Below, piece by piece: positions 46,901-55,619 of a DNA stretch of 64,000 bases. Below the pieces are notes generated by a model, which saw nothing but the letters and a program-made list of their open reading frames with translations, was not told where the DNA came from and ran no database searches. The DNA is from Arion vulgaris. Lineage: Eukaryota > Mollusca > Gastropoda > Stylommatophora > Arionidae. Numbering within the stretch: the first letter of the stretch is position 1; every line of letters starts with the position of its first letter. The stretch covers positions 38,496,279 to 38,560,278 of the forward strand of contig CM036754.1 in the NCBI GenBank assembly GCA_020796225.1, written 5' to 3'. The position numbers and the translations under genes were made by a program.

Positions 46901-48401
46901 ATTATAATGTTGATTAGTATTGTTTAGTAATTATAAGGAATAGCATTATAATGTTGATTAGTATTGTTTAGTAATAATACCAATAACAATAAGACATTAA
47001 AATCAACTTATAATGTTCTAAATTCAGTCTACAAACATAGATTTGTTATAGAGCATTCAATTTCCAAAATTTAGTACACCTAGTATCAAGGACAAGGATA
47101 CACCACTGCTTAGATCATAGTATTGCATTGTATACTTGTATCTGACGCTTGTATAATTAAAAGTTATATTTATTTTCATTGTCACAGTGTGTACCACTTA
47201 TAGCACCAATCGGCCCATGCATGGTAGGTCGCACATTCCGTATCTCTGGTGTGTCCGGAGGATGCTCTAGGTGAGTATCAGGATATTTATTCATGGACTG
47301 CAACTTTCCAGTACAGTGTTTTGTATACTTATCATTATAAAAAATGTCAAGCAAAGAAAATATTCCAGAACATGCATAAGCGTCCACAACAATTTTTCAA
47401 AATGAATTTTAAAAATGTTAGTTGGTAGTTTACTATGCAGATTTCCGCCCATGAGAACATGAAATTATGCAACAAATAAATCGTTGTTATTAACGTCAGA
47501 ACTAAGGTGTGTTATGTGTCTGGTTTTGCATCCAGCAGAGATGTGGTTGGCTAGTCTTTCTTAAAAAAGACGAAAAGTGAAACATATTTGCCTGCTGATG
47601 ACCAGGAGAACACACAAGCCAACCCCTCCACTAGTGGGGAAACTTTGACCACGATGTTAAAGACTAACGAGGGTCTGATTCGCCTGAGAAGATGGGACTT
47701 CTCTACGTCATTTATATCCCTATGTTGGGAGATGAACCTGACTAAAAGGGATGCAGAAACATGATTGCTGATCTACAGGTCTGTATGCATCTAGTTTGCA
47801 CACACTGTAAGATACAAATCCCATTATCATCATGTGCGGTCTGGGTTCTCGTGGGCGATCATGAATCTCCATAAATCTCTGTCCCTGGTATTTGCTACCA
47901 TCTCAGATGTTGACGCTCTTCCGTGCTATGAAGTCAGGCTGTCCATAGTTTTCTCTCTCTGTCTCTCTCTGTCTCGGATCACATCCCATACCCACCACAA
48001 ATAATGGGTTAGAAAATGATTTATGAAGAGATAGTAATGAAAGAGGAAAGAAGAAAAGTCAAAAATAGAGTGCTCGTAGATCCAGTAATGATATGTGGTT
48101 GCAAGTCATGAACAGTTAGTGTACAAGCAGCGAAATCTATGGAGGCCACACAGGTGTTGTTTTACAAACGAATTCTAAGAATCCTATGAACTACTATAAG
48201 GATTAACGTTGCAGTGCTGAAAGAATTCAAGTCACAGAGAAAATAATCATCATTATCATCAAATGGCTTGTCCTGTTCAGAACTTTGTCACCCTAACACT
48301 CCTTCAGAATCTCTCGCTCTCTCTCTCTCTGTCTCTCTCTCTCTCTCTCTCGCTCTCTCTCTCTCTGTCTCTCTCTCTCTCGCTCTCTCTCTCTGTCTCT
48401 C

Positions 48402-48433
<32 letters not shown>

Positions 48434-48491
48434 GCTCTCTCTCTCTCTCGCTCTCTCTCTCTGTCTCTCTCTCTCTCTCTCTACCTCTCTC

Positions 48492-48544
<53 letters not shown>

Positions 48545-51500
48545 GGCCAGATGTTCCGCATCTGCAACCGTCATGCTCAAATCATCATTTACATTATGAA
48601 TTCATCTTCTTTGTGGTCTACCTCTTCTTCTCTTTGCCGGGATGCTTTCTTCCATAATGGTCTTCTCCAACTCTTTGTGTCTTTTTATGTCCAAATCACT
48701 TCAATTTTCTCATTCTTTTTTTTTTTTTTTTAACATCAGCCAGTTTTCTTTGAATTTGGTTTCTGTCTGGATAGATCTATTTGTTTTTTTCTCTGTTAAA
48801 GATATAGGAAGACTATTTTATAATACTTTTATTCAAAATTACATATTTCCCACTGCCTTGTTAAATGTCTATGCTTCACACCCATACGTTGCCATATAAG
48901 AAAGAAGAATTCATCATTTTCTCGGACACGAAATGAAAAAATAAAGTTCATACATTATTGTGACAGCCAGGAAAAAAACAAATGGAGACATAGAACGACA
49001 AGATGTGTTCTTTGGTTTATTTGGTAGTGGGTGTGTGCTTAACAGGAATAACGAGAACCATCAGTATGCTTACTCTTCGACATCTGTTTGCAGTGCCGTG
49101 CGGTATATTTTCTCAGTATGCTGCAAGTCTTCGACATCTGTTTGCAGTGCCGTGCGGTATATTTTCTCAGTATACTGCAAGTCTTCGACATCTGTATGCA
49201 GTGCCGTGCGGTATATTTTCTCAGTATACTGCAAGTCTTCGACATCTGTTTGCAGTGCCGTGCGGTATATTTTCTCAGTATGCTGCAAGTCTTCGACATC
49301 TGTATGCAGTGCCGTGCGGTATATTTTCTCAGTATGCTGCAAGTCTTCGACATCTGTATGCAGTGTCGTGCGGTATATTTTCTCAGTATGCTGCAAGTCT
49401 TCGACATCTGTATGCAGTGCCGTGCGGTATATTTTCTCAGTATGCTGCAAGTCTTCGACATCTGTATGCAGTGCCGTGCTGTATATTTTCTCAGTATGCT
49501 GCAAGTCTTCGACATCTGTTTGCAGTGCCGTGCGGTATATTTTCTCAGTATGCTGCAAGTCTTCGACATCTGTATGCAGTGCCGTGCGGCATATTTTCTC
49601 AGTATGCTGCAAGTCTTCGAAATGCCGCCCATTAAATGTTGTTTCCTTAAAATAACCTTCAATTGTAATTTTGCTACTTATGCCGCCCCTTCCCCTTACG
49701 GTGCCACCTGATGCGGCCGCCTCTCCGTATCATAGCCCGGCACGGCCCTGATTCTTTGAGGAAAGTGATCACCTATGAGTTTGTTCCGTGTGGTATAATG
49801 TCCCTTCAGGAAAAAAACAACTATGTAGCAGGTTAAAGCATATTTAAATCGATGCATGCCCTTTCAACCTAAGAAAGTGCCCTTTGTATCGATGCACGCT
49901 CCTTTCCCTCTAAAACATGAGACTTATGTATAAGCTGAAAGACAAGAGAGAGAAGCCCTCTCAAACATGAGACTTATGTATGAGCTGAAAGACAAGAGAG
50001 AAAGCCCTCCAAACATGAGACTTATGTATGAGCTGAAAGACAAGAGAGAGAAGCCCTCTCAAACATGTGTCTTTTCTTTGTTATATCAAAGCGTATTTTC
50101 TTCTTCTCTTTGTTTGGCCTGGGACTAGCCCTAAAAGAGACTGTTTGTTGTATATTGTGCTTTTTGCGTTCTGGTCTTAAGTAGCCTGCATGGCACGTAA
50201 TGATGATGACTATATATTAATATTAATTGTTTTCTTGTATAGGTTCAGCGTGAACTTTATGTGTGGTCCAAGTTTTGAATGTGATGACGTGGCATTTAGT
50301 ATGGATGTTCGCTTCAACCATCGATGCTACTCCAATCAAGTGCATCGAAGCACCAAGGTCTGTGGTCAATGGGCTGTCAGTGAGAAAAGCCTGTGCCGCT
50401 TCCCTTTCTCGCCAAATTGTCCATTCGAGTTGGTCATCACAGTAACGGAATGTGGATTTAGGGTGAGTCTTGTCATATCTAATGCTTGGATGAATTCTGA
50501 GTAAAAGTTACTGGTTTATCATGTCTTAAAGACGTAGAGAATCCCTTTTCATACCATGCGTATATTGGGAATATAGTGTTAGACCCGTATTGGTGGTTCT
50601 CTCTGGAGAAGTGGTCAAGCAGTTAGCCTTGTGTTCTACAGGTTGTGAGTTCGAATCCGAACTACATAGATTGACTCAGGAATGCGGTTGTTTTCTGAGA
50701 TTGCTAGCATTGTTGCTGGAGCTACGGAGTTCTTACTTTAAGCAATGCTCTTGACAGGTCCTGACACCATGCGCTCAAAAATCAAGTACACTAGGCACTA
50801 AACTATCGTGGCACTCCGAGGTTCAAGTCTAGCTTGTGCAACAGTTTTTTATGTGTACATGGTACACGGTTGGACTACATGATCCTTTTTAAATGGAATC
50901 TAAATTACAAGTACTTCTGAAATTGAAGTACGGCTCGCCTAAATGACGAGGGACACTATTGATAAGAAAAGAAAGCCTTCATGAAAAAATAATTCAGAGG
51001 CACCCTGACTATGCTTGAATTCAAATCGAACGAACGATGAAAAAAGTATAAAATAAAACACACAGATACATCCTTAAATAAATGATTGAGTGACAAAATA
51101 AATTATTAATATATATTCCACTCGTACCGTTATACGTTACATGGGGTCTGCAAGTAATTTCTCCATACCGCTCCATCCTGGGCAATTCGCTAAATCTCTT
51201 CTATGGAATTGATTCCCATATTTCTTGCCTCTTTCAGCAATGTTCGTTTCAGGGTATCCCTAGGGAGTCCTCTTTTTCCTCAACCCTTTGCCTCCCACTT
51301 CAATGCCTGCTTTGGTATTCTTTGATCATTTCTTATCCAGGTATGCCCAAACATATCTGATAACAAATTATTTAACTGATAAATAAATTATTTGAGTAAT
51401 TAGTGAGTCCAGAAATGGATAAGGGAATGAAAAAAAATGAATAAACGAATGAGGGAATGAAAAAACGAAAAAGTGAATGAACGACGGAATGAAAAATGAA

Positions 51501-52079
51501 TACGGGGAATGAACGACGGAGTGTAATAGTGAATAAGCGAATGAATGATGGAATGGAAAAATGAATAACGGATTGAAAAAATGAATAAGCGAATGAATGA
51601 CGGAATGAAAAAATGAATAAACGAATGAATGATGGAATGAAAAAATGAATAAACGAATGAATGATGGAATGGAAAAATGAATAAACGAATGAATGACGGA
51701 ATGGAAAAATGAATAACGGAATGAAAAAAGGAATAAACGAATGAATGACAGAATGGAAAAATGAATAAACGAATGAATGACGGAATGGAAAAATGAATAA
51801 CGGAATGAAAAAAGGAATAAACGAATGAATGACGGAATGGAAAAATGAATAAACGAATGAATGATGGAATGGAAACATGGATGAATGATTACATGAATGA
51901 AGAAATAAATAAATAAATAGAATATGTCTGTAATCGTTTAATTTTCTCTCTTATATTCTGTTCAGGTTGAAGTTAACTGTGAACACTTTTTGGACTACCA
52001 GCACAAAATCTTTCCACTTCAAAGAATAACTCACTTCTGTATTATGGGTGACGTCAGACTGTCCAATGTCTCGTGCTAA
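31957..52079 (+). CDS. Galectin gene 2: cysteine-rich galectin with seven microexons
   Basis: Eleven coding segments join in frame: 31957-31962, microexons 34812-34823, 37625-37639, 39266-39277, 41919-41933, 43080-43091, 45201-45212 and 46255-46278, then CRD exons 47188-47270, 50243-50462 and 51966-52079. With every microexon included the product is 174 residues, the first 36 being Met-Ser plus linker. The linker holds six Cys and six Pro; the whole protein holds 19 Cys. CRD features: RFNHR (canonical H-x-N-x-R with His changed to Arg), the Trp in GQW, FPFSPNCPFEL, an exon C starting VEVNCEHF with DYQH, and a GDVRLSNV ending. The Asn seven residues before Trp is Ser and W-G-x-E is W-A-V-S-E. 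A Pro-rich N-terminal tail on one CRD recalls chimera-type galectin-3, but the sequence is unrelated. Exon use is inferred from splice sites only; any subset of microexons keeps the frame. Confidence 0.85.
31970..32335. repeat. Intron-1 minisatellite of gene 2
   Basis: About 16 units of the same acceptor-like sequence as in gene 1, starting within 15 bases of the donor. Half as long as in gene 1 and with its own variants (GATTTACCCTCTCACAG). Confidence 0.85.
32930..33180 (+). mobile_element. SINE-like element, family F, inserted in copy 2
   Basis: Holds the core CATGTCGTAAGAGGCGACTG. Copy 1 runs uninterrupted across the site (near 4540), so it inserted after the duplication. TTTCTTTTTAC and TTTCCCTTTAC at the two edges may be the target duplication. 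Confidence 0.65.
33340..33935. pseudogene. LINE fragments (two families)
   Basis: 33340-33490 (+) reads AKYAKRLINQHRTSVLGRW, a post-RNase H segment; 33505-33640 matches 5840-5970; 33640-33935 (-) is the same fragment as 5958-6290. The copy 1/copy 2 alignment breaks here. Confidence 0.6.
34055..34680. repeat. 36-bp minisatellite, about 17 copies
   Basis: Unit around ATTTATCTCCAACTCTTCAT then ATAGCATAATTATATT. It begins the gene 2-only region and lies just before the first microexon. Confidence 0.9.
34812..34823 (+). CDS. Gene 2 microexon 1, 12 nt (CYNS)
   Basis: It lies between TTATTTCAG and GTAAGTACAA in phase 0. It is the only microexon in the set that does not end in Pro (TCA in place of CCA). 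Confidence 0.72.
34870..35000 (+). mobile_element. Partial tRNA-headed SINE
   Basis: Head GCCTCGATATCATAGTGAAT and AATAGGCTAGGAGTCCAG resemble the family B head; the body is cut short. Confidence 0.5.
35300..35690 (+). other. Unidentified open segment, probably LINE-derived
   Basis: A frame of about 100 codons runs across 35347-35652 with TEAKDIFVTSGEGSEVYQGT and KEREIKLERVLKDCG. It reads like a protein domain and lies directly beside a LINE RT fragment, but I do not recognise it. No splice sites tie it to the galectin gene. Confidence 0.4.
35728..36105 (-). pseudogene. LINE RT C-terminal fragment, open for 125 codons
   Basis: Reads GVTRKDRLRNEDIRSRVGIT, QQMQWFRHLMRMEYNQ and GRPRKRWIDNIKTTLNKH. 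A related fragment is at 58781-59330 (-). Confidence 0.75.
36160..36800. pseudogene. Two further LINE relics
   Basis: 36160-36540 is a decayed forward RT C-terminal region; 36550-36800 (-) reads WYRLLQRAKQKKYNEYRARG and matches 12800-12975. Confidence 0.55.
36813..37065 (+). mobile_element. tRNA-derived SINE, family A
   Basis: B box GGGTTCGAGTCTGG, body with AGAATTGTTGCTGGAGCTAC and end CAATGAAGTCAATCC. Relatives at 38908-39154, 44839-45088 and 59796-60113. Confidence 0.8.
37625..37639 (+). CDS. Gene 2 microexon 2, 15 nt (YLVDP)
   Basis: It lies between CTTGTTGCAG and GTAAGTACAA in phase 0. Its flanks are nearly identical to those of the 41919-41933 microexon, showing the two arose by block duplication. 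Confidence 0.75.
38250..38445. repeat. About 41-bp tandem repeat
   Basis: Four to five units around TTGATAATAATAAATTTAAC. Block unit 2 has a single copy at 42480-42530. Confidence 0.85.
38908..39154 (+). mobile_element. tRNA-derived SINE, family A
   Basis: Head GGGGTCTTTGTGGCTAAGTA, B-box-like GGGTCCGAATCC and family body. Present at the same place in block unit 2 (44839-45088), so it predates the block duplication. It lies just upstream of the CCPP microexon. Confidence 0.8.
39266..39277 (+). CDS. Gene 2 microexon 3, 12 nt (CCPP)
   Basis: It lies between CTTGTTTCAG and GTAAGTACTA in phase 0. It is paralogous with its flanks to 45201-45212 (CGVP). Confidence 0.75.
40200..41335. pseudogene. 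LINE relics between microexons 3 and 4
   Basis: 40200-40560 (+) is a broken RT C-terminus. 40740-41000 (-) reads QALERVKELGVEFGHARQCR, the same family as 63530-63910. 41084-41335 (+) is a GQRKKETPRKTWRRYF-type tail, repeated at 45850-46080. Confidence 0.6.
41919..41933 (+). CDS. Gene 2 microexon 4, 15 nt (PIVNP)
   Basis: It lies between CTTGTTTCAG and GTAAGTACAA in phase 0. It is the block-duplicate partner of YLVDP; the exon has diverged in four of its five residues while the flanking introns stay very similar. Confidence 0.75.
42740..42895 (-). mobile_element. tRNA-derived SINE head
   Basis: The minus strand reads GGTATCTGTGGCTAAGTGGT then GTGGGTTCGAATCCAG, with good A and B boxes. No acceptor-stem pairing, so not a tRNA gene. 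Confidence 0.7.
43080..43091 (+). CDS. Gene 2 microexon 5, 12 nt (CFNP)
   Basis: It lies between CTTGTTTCAG and GTAAGTACAA in phase 0. The corresponding place in the other block copy (about 38.25-38.45 kb) has a 41-bp minisatellite and no microexon. Confidence 0.75.
43203..43410 (+). mobile_element. SINE-like element, family D
   Basis: Matches 12985-13205 over the head and the body (GTTACGATGTCCATGGCACT). Located in the intron after the CFNP microexon and absent from block unit 1. Confidence 0.7.
43580..43950. repeat. 51-bp minisatellite, about seven copies
   Basis: Unit around TGTTGAGACCATATAGAAAA. Unit 1 of the block has a single copy near 38630-38690. Confidence 0.85.
44839..45088 (+). 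mobile_element. tRNA-derived SINE, family A
   Basis: Block-duplicate partner of 38908-39154. Confidence 0.8.
45201..45212 (+). CDS. Gene 2 microexon 6, 12 nt (CGVP)
   Basis: It lies between CTTGTTTCAG and GTAAGTAATA in phase 0. It is the partner of CCPP in the duplicated block. Confidence 0.75.
45300..45505. repeat. 34-bp minisatellite
   Basis: Six units around GTGTGTTTGTCTGAAACAAA; only about two in block unit 1 (39361-39430). Confidence 0.85.
46255..46278 (+). CDS. Gene 2 microexon 7, 24 nt (APQQHCNP)
   Basis: It lies between AATATTTCAG and GTAAGTACAACG in phase 0. It is orthologous by position and flanks to the single microexon of gene 1. KKY in gene 1 is QQH here. Confidence 0.8.
47188..47270 (+). 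CDS. Gene 2 CRD exon A
   Basis: The 83-nt exon between GTCACAG and GTGAGT encodes CVPLIAPIGPC, GRTFRISG and SGGCS, then a split Arg. It has the same length and phase as gene 1 exon A. Confidence 0.88.
47500..48250. other. A-B intron of gene 2: decayed repeats
   Basis: Contains single copies of sequences that form minisatellites in gene 1 (see 8600, 9935 and 10725), and a LINE fragment (-) at 47830-47980. Confidence 0.55.
48304..48540. repeat. (CT)n microsatellite
   Basis: A long CT run with CG and GT interruptions; open Ser-Leu and Arg-Glu frames are artefacts. Confidence 0.95.
49091..49750. mobile_element. hAT-type MITE whose left end was amplified into a minisatellite
   Basis: The left end is CAGTGCCGTGCGGTAT; the right end TAGCCCGGCACGGCCCTG is its imperfect inverse and matches the right half of the 28381-28468 MITE. 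Between them (to about 49620) lie about ten 54-bp units, each carrying the left end plus flanking LINE-like sequence (CTTCGACATCTGT). Five open frames of about 180-230 codons result and none is a gene. Confidence 0.7.
49915..50065. repeat. About 48-bp tandem repeat from a LINE tail
   Basis: Three units holding GAGACTTATGTATGAGCTGA, i.e. the MYELKDKR piece of the LINE tail at 25640-25870. Lies just upstream of gene 2 exon B. Confidence 0.75.
50243..50462 (+). CDS. Gene 2 CRD exon B
   Basis: The 220-nt exon between TTGTATAG and GTGAGT encodes FSVNFMCG, RFNHR, GQW and FPFSPNCPFEL, and ends in phase 0. It keeps the Asn and Arg of the H-x-N-x-R motif that gene 1 has lost. Confidence 0.9.
50596..50890 (+). 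mobile_element. tRNA-derived SINE, family A variant
   Basis: Same position and sequence as 12000-12290 in copy 1, after exon B. Confidence 0.75.
51130..51370 (-). pseudogene. LINE RT C-terminal fragment (duplicate)
   Basis: Counterpart of 13440-13690, in the B-C intron of gene 2. Confidence 0.65.
51420..51885. repeat. About 28-bp minisatellite
   Basis: Units around GGAATGGAAAAATGAATAAA then CGAATGAATGAC. Counterpart of 13720-14060 with a different unit. Confidence 0.85.
51966..52079 (+). CDS. Gene 2 CRD exon C (last coding exon)
   Basis: It follows a TTCTGTTCAG acceptor and encodes VEVNCEHFLDYQH through GDVRLSNVSC, then TAA at 52077-52079. It adds three Cys absent from gene 1 exon C. A possible AATAAA lies at 52481-52486 inside a segment that copy 1 lacks. 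Confidence 0.88.
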   Translation, partial: VEVNCEHFLDYQHKIFPLQRITHFCIMGDVRLSNVSC

Positions 52080-52309
52080 GGATACAAGGTCTTTTATTCA
52101 AAAGCTCACCAATAACTGGTTTTTAAAACAAATATAAATATGTAACCACTTTAATTAAATTCTATATTATAGGGGATTTCTTGGGGAAGGAGGGGGAGTT
52201 AATCTACAACAATAACCAGACTGCAATAATTACAAGTCAAATTTGTGGTGCAGCTAGACAAGAACACTATGCTGGTAGCCAAAGAAGAATAGTAAACCAA
52301 CAAAGAACC

Positions 52310-52560
52310 GGTGTCGATAGTTGACGAAACACTTAAAAACAAAGTACTGTAGCTTTACAAAATATATAAACAATAACAATACACAGTAACGTTTCGACCA
52401 AATGGCCTTTATCAAGTAAAGGATACAACAGAAATGAAGAAATTCACTTCTTACACGTCAGAGAATATATATAAACAGACAATAAATTCCTAACTGTCTT
52501 AAATTTTCAATACTGTAGTCTTCCCTTATATCGACAATCCATGTCGATAGTTTCCACACG
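52310..52560. other. Insertion in the gene 2 3' flank
   Basis: Sequence from GTTGACGAAACACTTAAAAA to ATCGACAATCC is absent from copy 1 and includes ACGTTTCGACCAAATGGCC. Probably a mobile element; type not recognised. Confidence 0.5.
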
Positions 52561-52909
52561 CTTAGAGTCATACTGAGGAGAAGATCGGAGCACTTATGTA
52601 CTAATTGGTTCGATGTGCAGTGATGATGATCCGACAACTAAACTAAACTGAGAGATATACTGAGGAGAAGATCGGAGTACTATGGACTAATTGGTTCGAT
52701 GTGCAGTGATGATGATCCCACGACTAAACTATACTAGTGGATGTTATTTAGAGGAAAGGGATGTGGGTCGTTGGGAGTTTTATGTTTCAAACATTCTTAT
52801 AATAGCAATGCTCACAAATAGTGGTTATTTAACACAGATAACTATAATCATTTAATGGTACAATGTTTCCAACTTCCATACAACGTGTCTGCAAAACGAT
52901 CTTACTCGT

Positions 52910-53215
52910 GCTCTGGCCAGCACCATCTCTAACCATGAACTGCTTACACAGTGTCAACAAGAGAATATGAACACCATCATTCAGGCGAGACACTGGAGAT
53001 GGATCGAACATGTGATATGCACGAAGACTTAACTCTGTCACGAAAACTGCACTGAGATTGACACTAGAAGGTAAACGAAAACGTAGAAGACCAAATAAGA
53101 CCTGGAGGAGAACAGTAGAAGAGGAACTGAAAAACAATGAAACAAAGCTGGAACACAATATAGAAGACATCCAAGAACAGAGAAGAATAGTGTGCATATT
53201 TTGTTGTTGTTCTAA
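52910..53215 (+). pseudogene. LINE C-terminal tail (duplicate)
   Basis: Reads LEGKRKRRRPNKTWRRTVEE and NIEDIQEQRRIVCIFCC without a stop. Counterpart of 15276-15560. Confidence 0.7.
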
Positions 53216-53324
53216 GTATGACTTATGTATTGTTGATAGTAGACAGAAAAAGTATTTGTTAAATAAATTTTTCTCATTAAATATTTTCTTTTCAGTGTCT
53301 CATTTTATTTTTTTTCACATTTTA

Positions 53325-53810
53325 TTGTTGATGTTAGAGCTGTTATTGTTGATGTTAGATCTGTTGTTGTTGATGTTAGAGCTGTTATTGTTGATGTTAG
53401 ATCTGTTATTGTTGATGTTAGATCTGTTATTGTTGATGTTAGATCTGTTATTGTTGATGTTAGATCTGTTATTGTTGAAGTTAGAGCTGTTATTGTTGAT
53501 GTTAGAGCTGTTATTGTTGATGATGTTAGAGCTGTTATTGTTGATGTTAGAGCTGTTATTGTTGATGTTAGATCTGTTATTGTTGATGTTAGAGCTGTTA
53601 TTGTTGATGTTAGATCTGTTATTGTTGATGTTAGAGCTGTTGTTGATGTTAGAGCTGTTATTGTTGATGATGTTAGAGCTGTTATTGTTGATGTTAGAGC
53701 TGTTATTGTTGATGTTAGAGCTGTTAGTGTTGATGCTAGAGCTGTTAGTGTTGATGCTAGAGCTGTTATTGTTGATGTTAGATCTGTTATCCTTGATGTT
53801 TTAGCTGTTA
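53325..53810. repeat. 21-bp minisatellite, about 23 copies
   Basis: Same unit as 15670-16350, with two units enlarged by an extra GAT. It lies between the convergent genes 2 and 3. Confidence 0.9.
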
Positions 53811-53999
53811 TTGTTGTACTTTAATGTTAGTGTTGTTGATCTACTACGATATTGTTGATGTTAATGTCTTTAGAAGTTGTTGCATTTAATATAAATACAC
53901 ATTGCTGCTGTTGTTTTTAGAGCTACATTTTTTAGAGTTGTTTAGATCTACTGAACCAAACCGGAAAAATATTATGTTAAATACCCGAAAAAAAAGGCT

Positions 54000-54960
54000 A
54001 TTCCATACCATCAAGCCACACTTTAACGACTCACAAATGTGATACTGGAAAAACAGAAGGTGCACCGATGCAATATTCGCACTCAGACTGTTAGTGGAAA
54101 GGACTGTCAGATCCGAATAACACCTACACGTTGCGTTCGTGGATCAGGAAAAGACATTCAACCGGGTAGATAGGAACAAGTTGTGGAAAGTATTGTTTAT
54201 CTACGTAGGGTGTTAATGACCACTTAAATAATCTATGCAAGATTACAGCCTATGTACTTCTTCTTCTTCTTTGCGTTCATTCTTTACGACCAATTTTAAT
54301 CACTCTTTGTGATGTTTGATCTTTGCCAAGAACGTATATACGTTGCACATTGGTTTGGTAGGTCCCTAAACTCATAGACTTGTACATGTTCAGGACATGT
54401 GCATCCGATTTCAGTCAAACCTCCTTAGTCGCCTCTTATGACATGTGTGGCAGGTAACAGTGGTTTTATTCTTTACACCCCAAATTTGAGCCCCGGTAAC
54501 CACTTGGGCGACAGCCTATGTATATAAACATCCAATGTACAGCTAGAATAAACACAGGACTGTCAGGAACGTTCCCCATTAGGTCAGTTTTTAAGACAAG
54601 AGTGCGTACCATCACCATTTGTTTATCACATATTTAATTGATCAAATCTCTAAAATAGCTAACACCAGTAAAAGAACAGTCTTTGGGAACTCTTAAATGA
54701 ATTTCTTTTTGTTTACATCAGGCAATATTATAAACAACAGAGTAACAGCTACAACACATTAACATACTCCAGTTAACATGCAATGAATACAATATGAGAA
54801 TAAACATTGACAACCATGAAGTAATGACATTTGCTAGAGAGGAAAACAATGCCAATTTCTCCATTGACAAACATTAATTAAAAGAAGTCAAGGACTTTAC
54901 ATACTTTGGGAACATTTGTTCACATTTATTTGAAAAAAATATTCATCACTTTTAGCTGTA
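54000..54960 (+). pseudogene. Decayed LINE reverse transcriptase (duplicate)
   Basis: Counterpart of 16540-17343, interrupted by the element at 54257-54510. Confidence 0.6.
54257..54510 (-). mobile_element. SINE-like element, family F, with 12-bp target duplication
   Basis: ACAGCCTATGTA at 54245-54256 is repeated at 54511-54522. The CTTCTTCTTCTT at the left is the tail on the minus strand. The core TTAGTCGCCTCTTATGACAT is inside. Absent from the matching site in copy 1 (near 16790). Confidence 0.8.
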
Positions 54961-55600
54961 AACAATGAATAATCAAGTAGATCAGTTTATAAAGAAATAA
55001 AAAACAGACAGTTGTAAAAAGAACGTTTCCTACAAAAGGAAGACATAATAATAGAAATGAAGACAAATTAAATGTCTCCACATTAAGTATGGTAATTTTA
55101 GTCATAATAAATTGTTCATGATAAGTTGCCAGAAGATGGGACTGTTCTTAAAATATTAACAATAAAAAAAATGTAATTACTACCTGTAATACCGCTTTTT
55201 AGGTAGTGTAGGACAGGATGTACATGAGCCTGTGACATTTAATGGCCTCATGGCTAGTGCACTCACAGCCAAACTGTTCAGGTTAGCATTTGTCTTTCTG
55301 CCCCGACAGAGAAATTTTCGATGGTCTTACCGGAGATTGAACCCTGGTCTCCTGCATTGGAGCCTTGCCCTAATCTTTTTGGTCAGATGATCCATAATAC
55401 TAACAATAAATAATATAATTATGGTTGTTTACAGAGATTTATTTTGTTGTTGACAAATCTGTTGCGTTTTCTTTGCTCATTCTTAGACTTTAGTTTGAAT
55501 ATGTCTAGAGAAAGCAATTGTGAGACTTAGGTTGCGAGATTTTCAAAGAGCATGCCCTGTGCCTGTTCAAGCGTCTATTGTGTCACTCTTCTCTGATTCT
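54960..55600. other. AT-rich, no gene recognised
   Basis: A tRNA-like phrase (TTACCGGAGATTGAACCCTG) near 55330 suggests a worn SINE on the minus strand. Nothing else is seen. Confidence 0.4.
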
Positions 55601-55619
55601 CAAGCAATGGACCATCACC

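Noticed and set aside
48960..49711. Five overlapping frames of about 180-231 codons
   Set aside because: All are translations of the 54-bp array made from a hAT-type MITE end.
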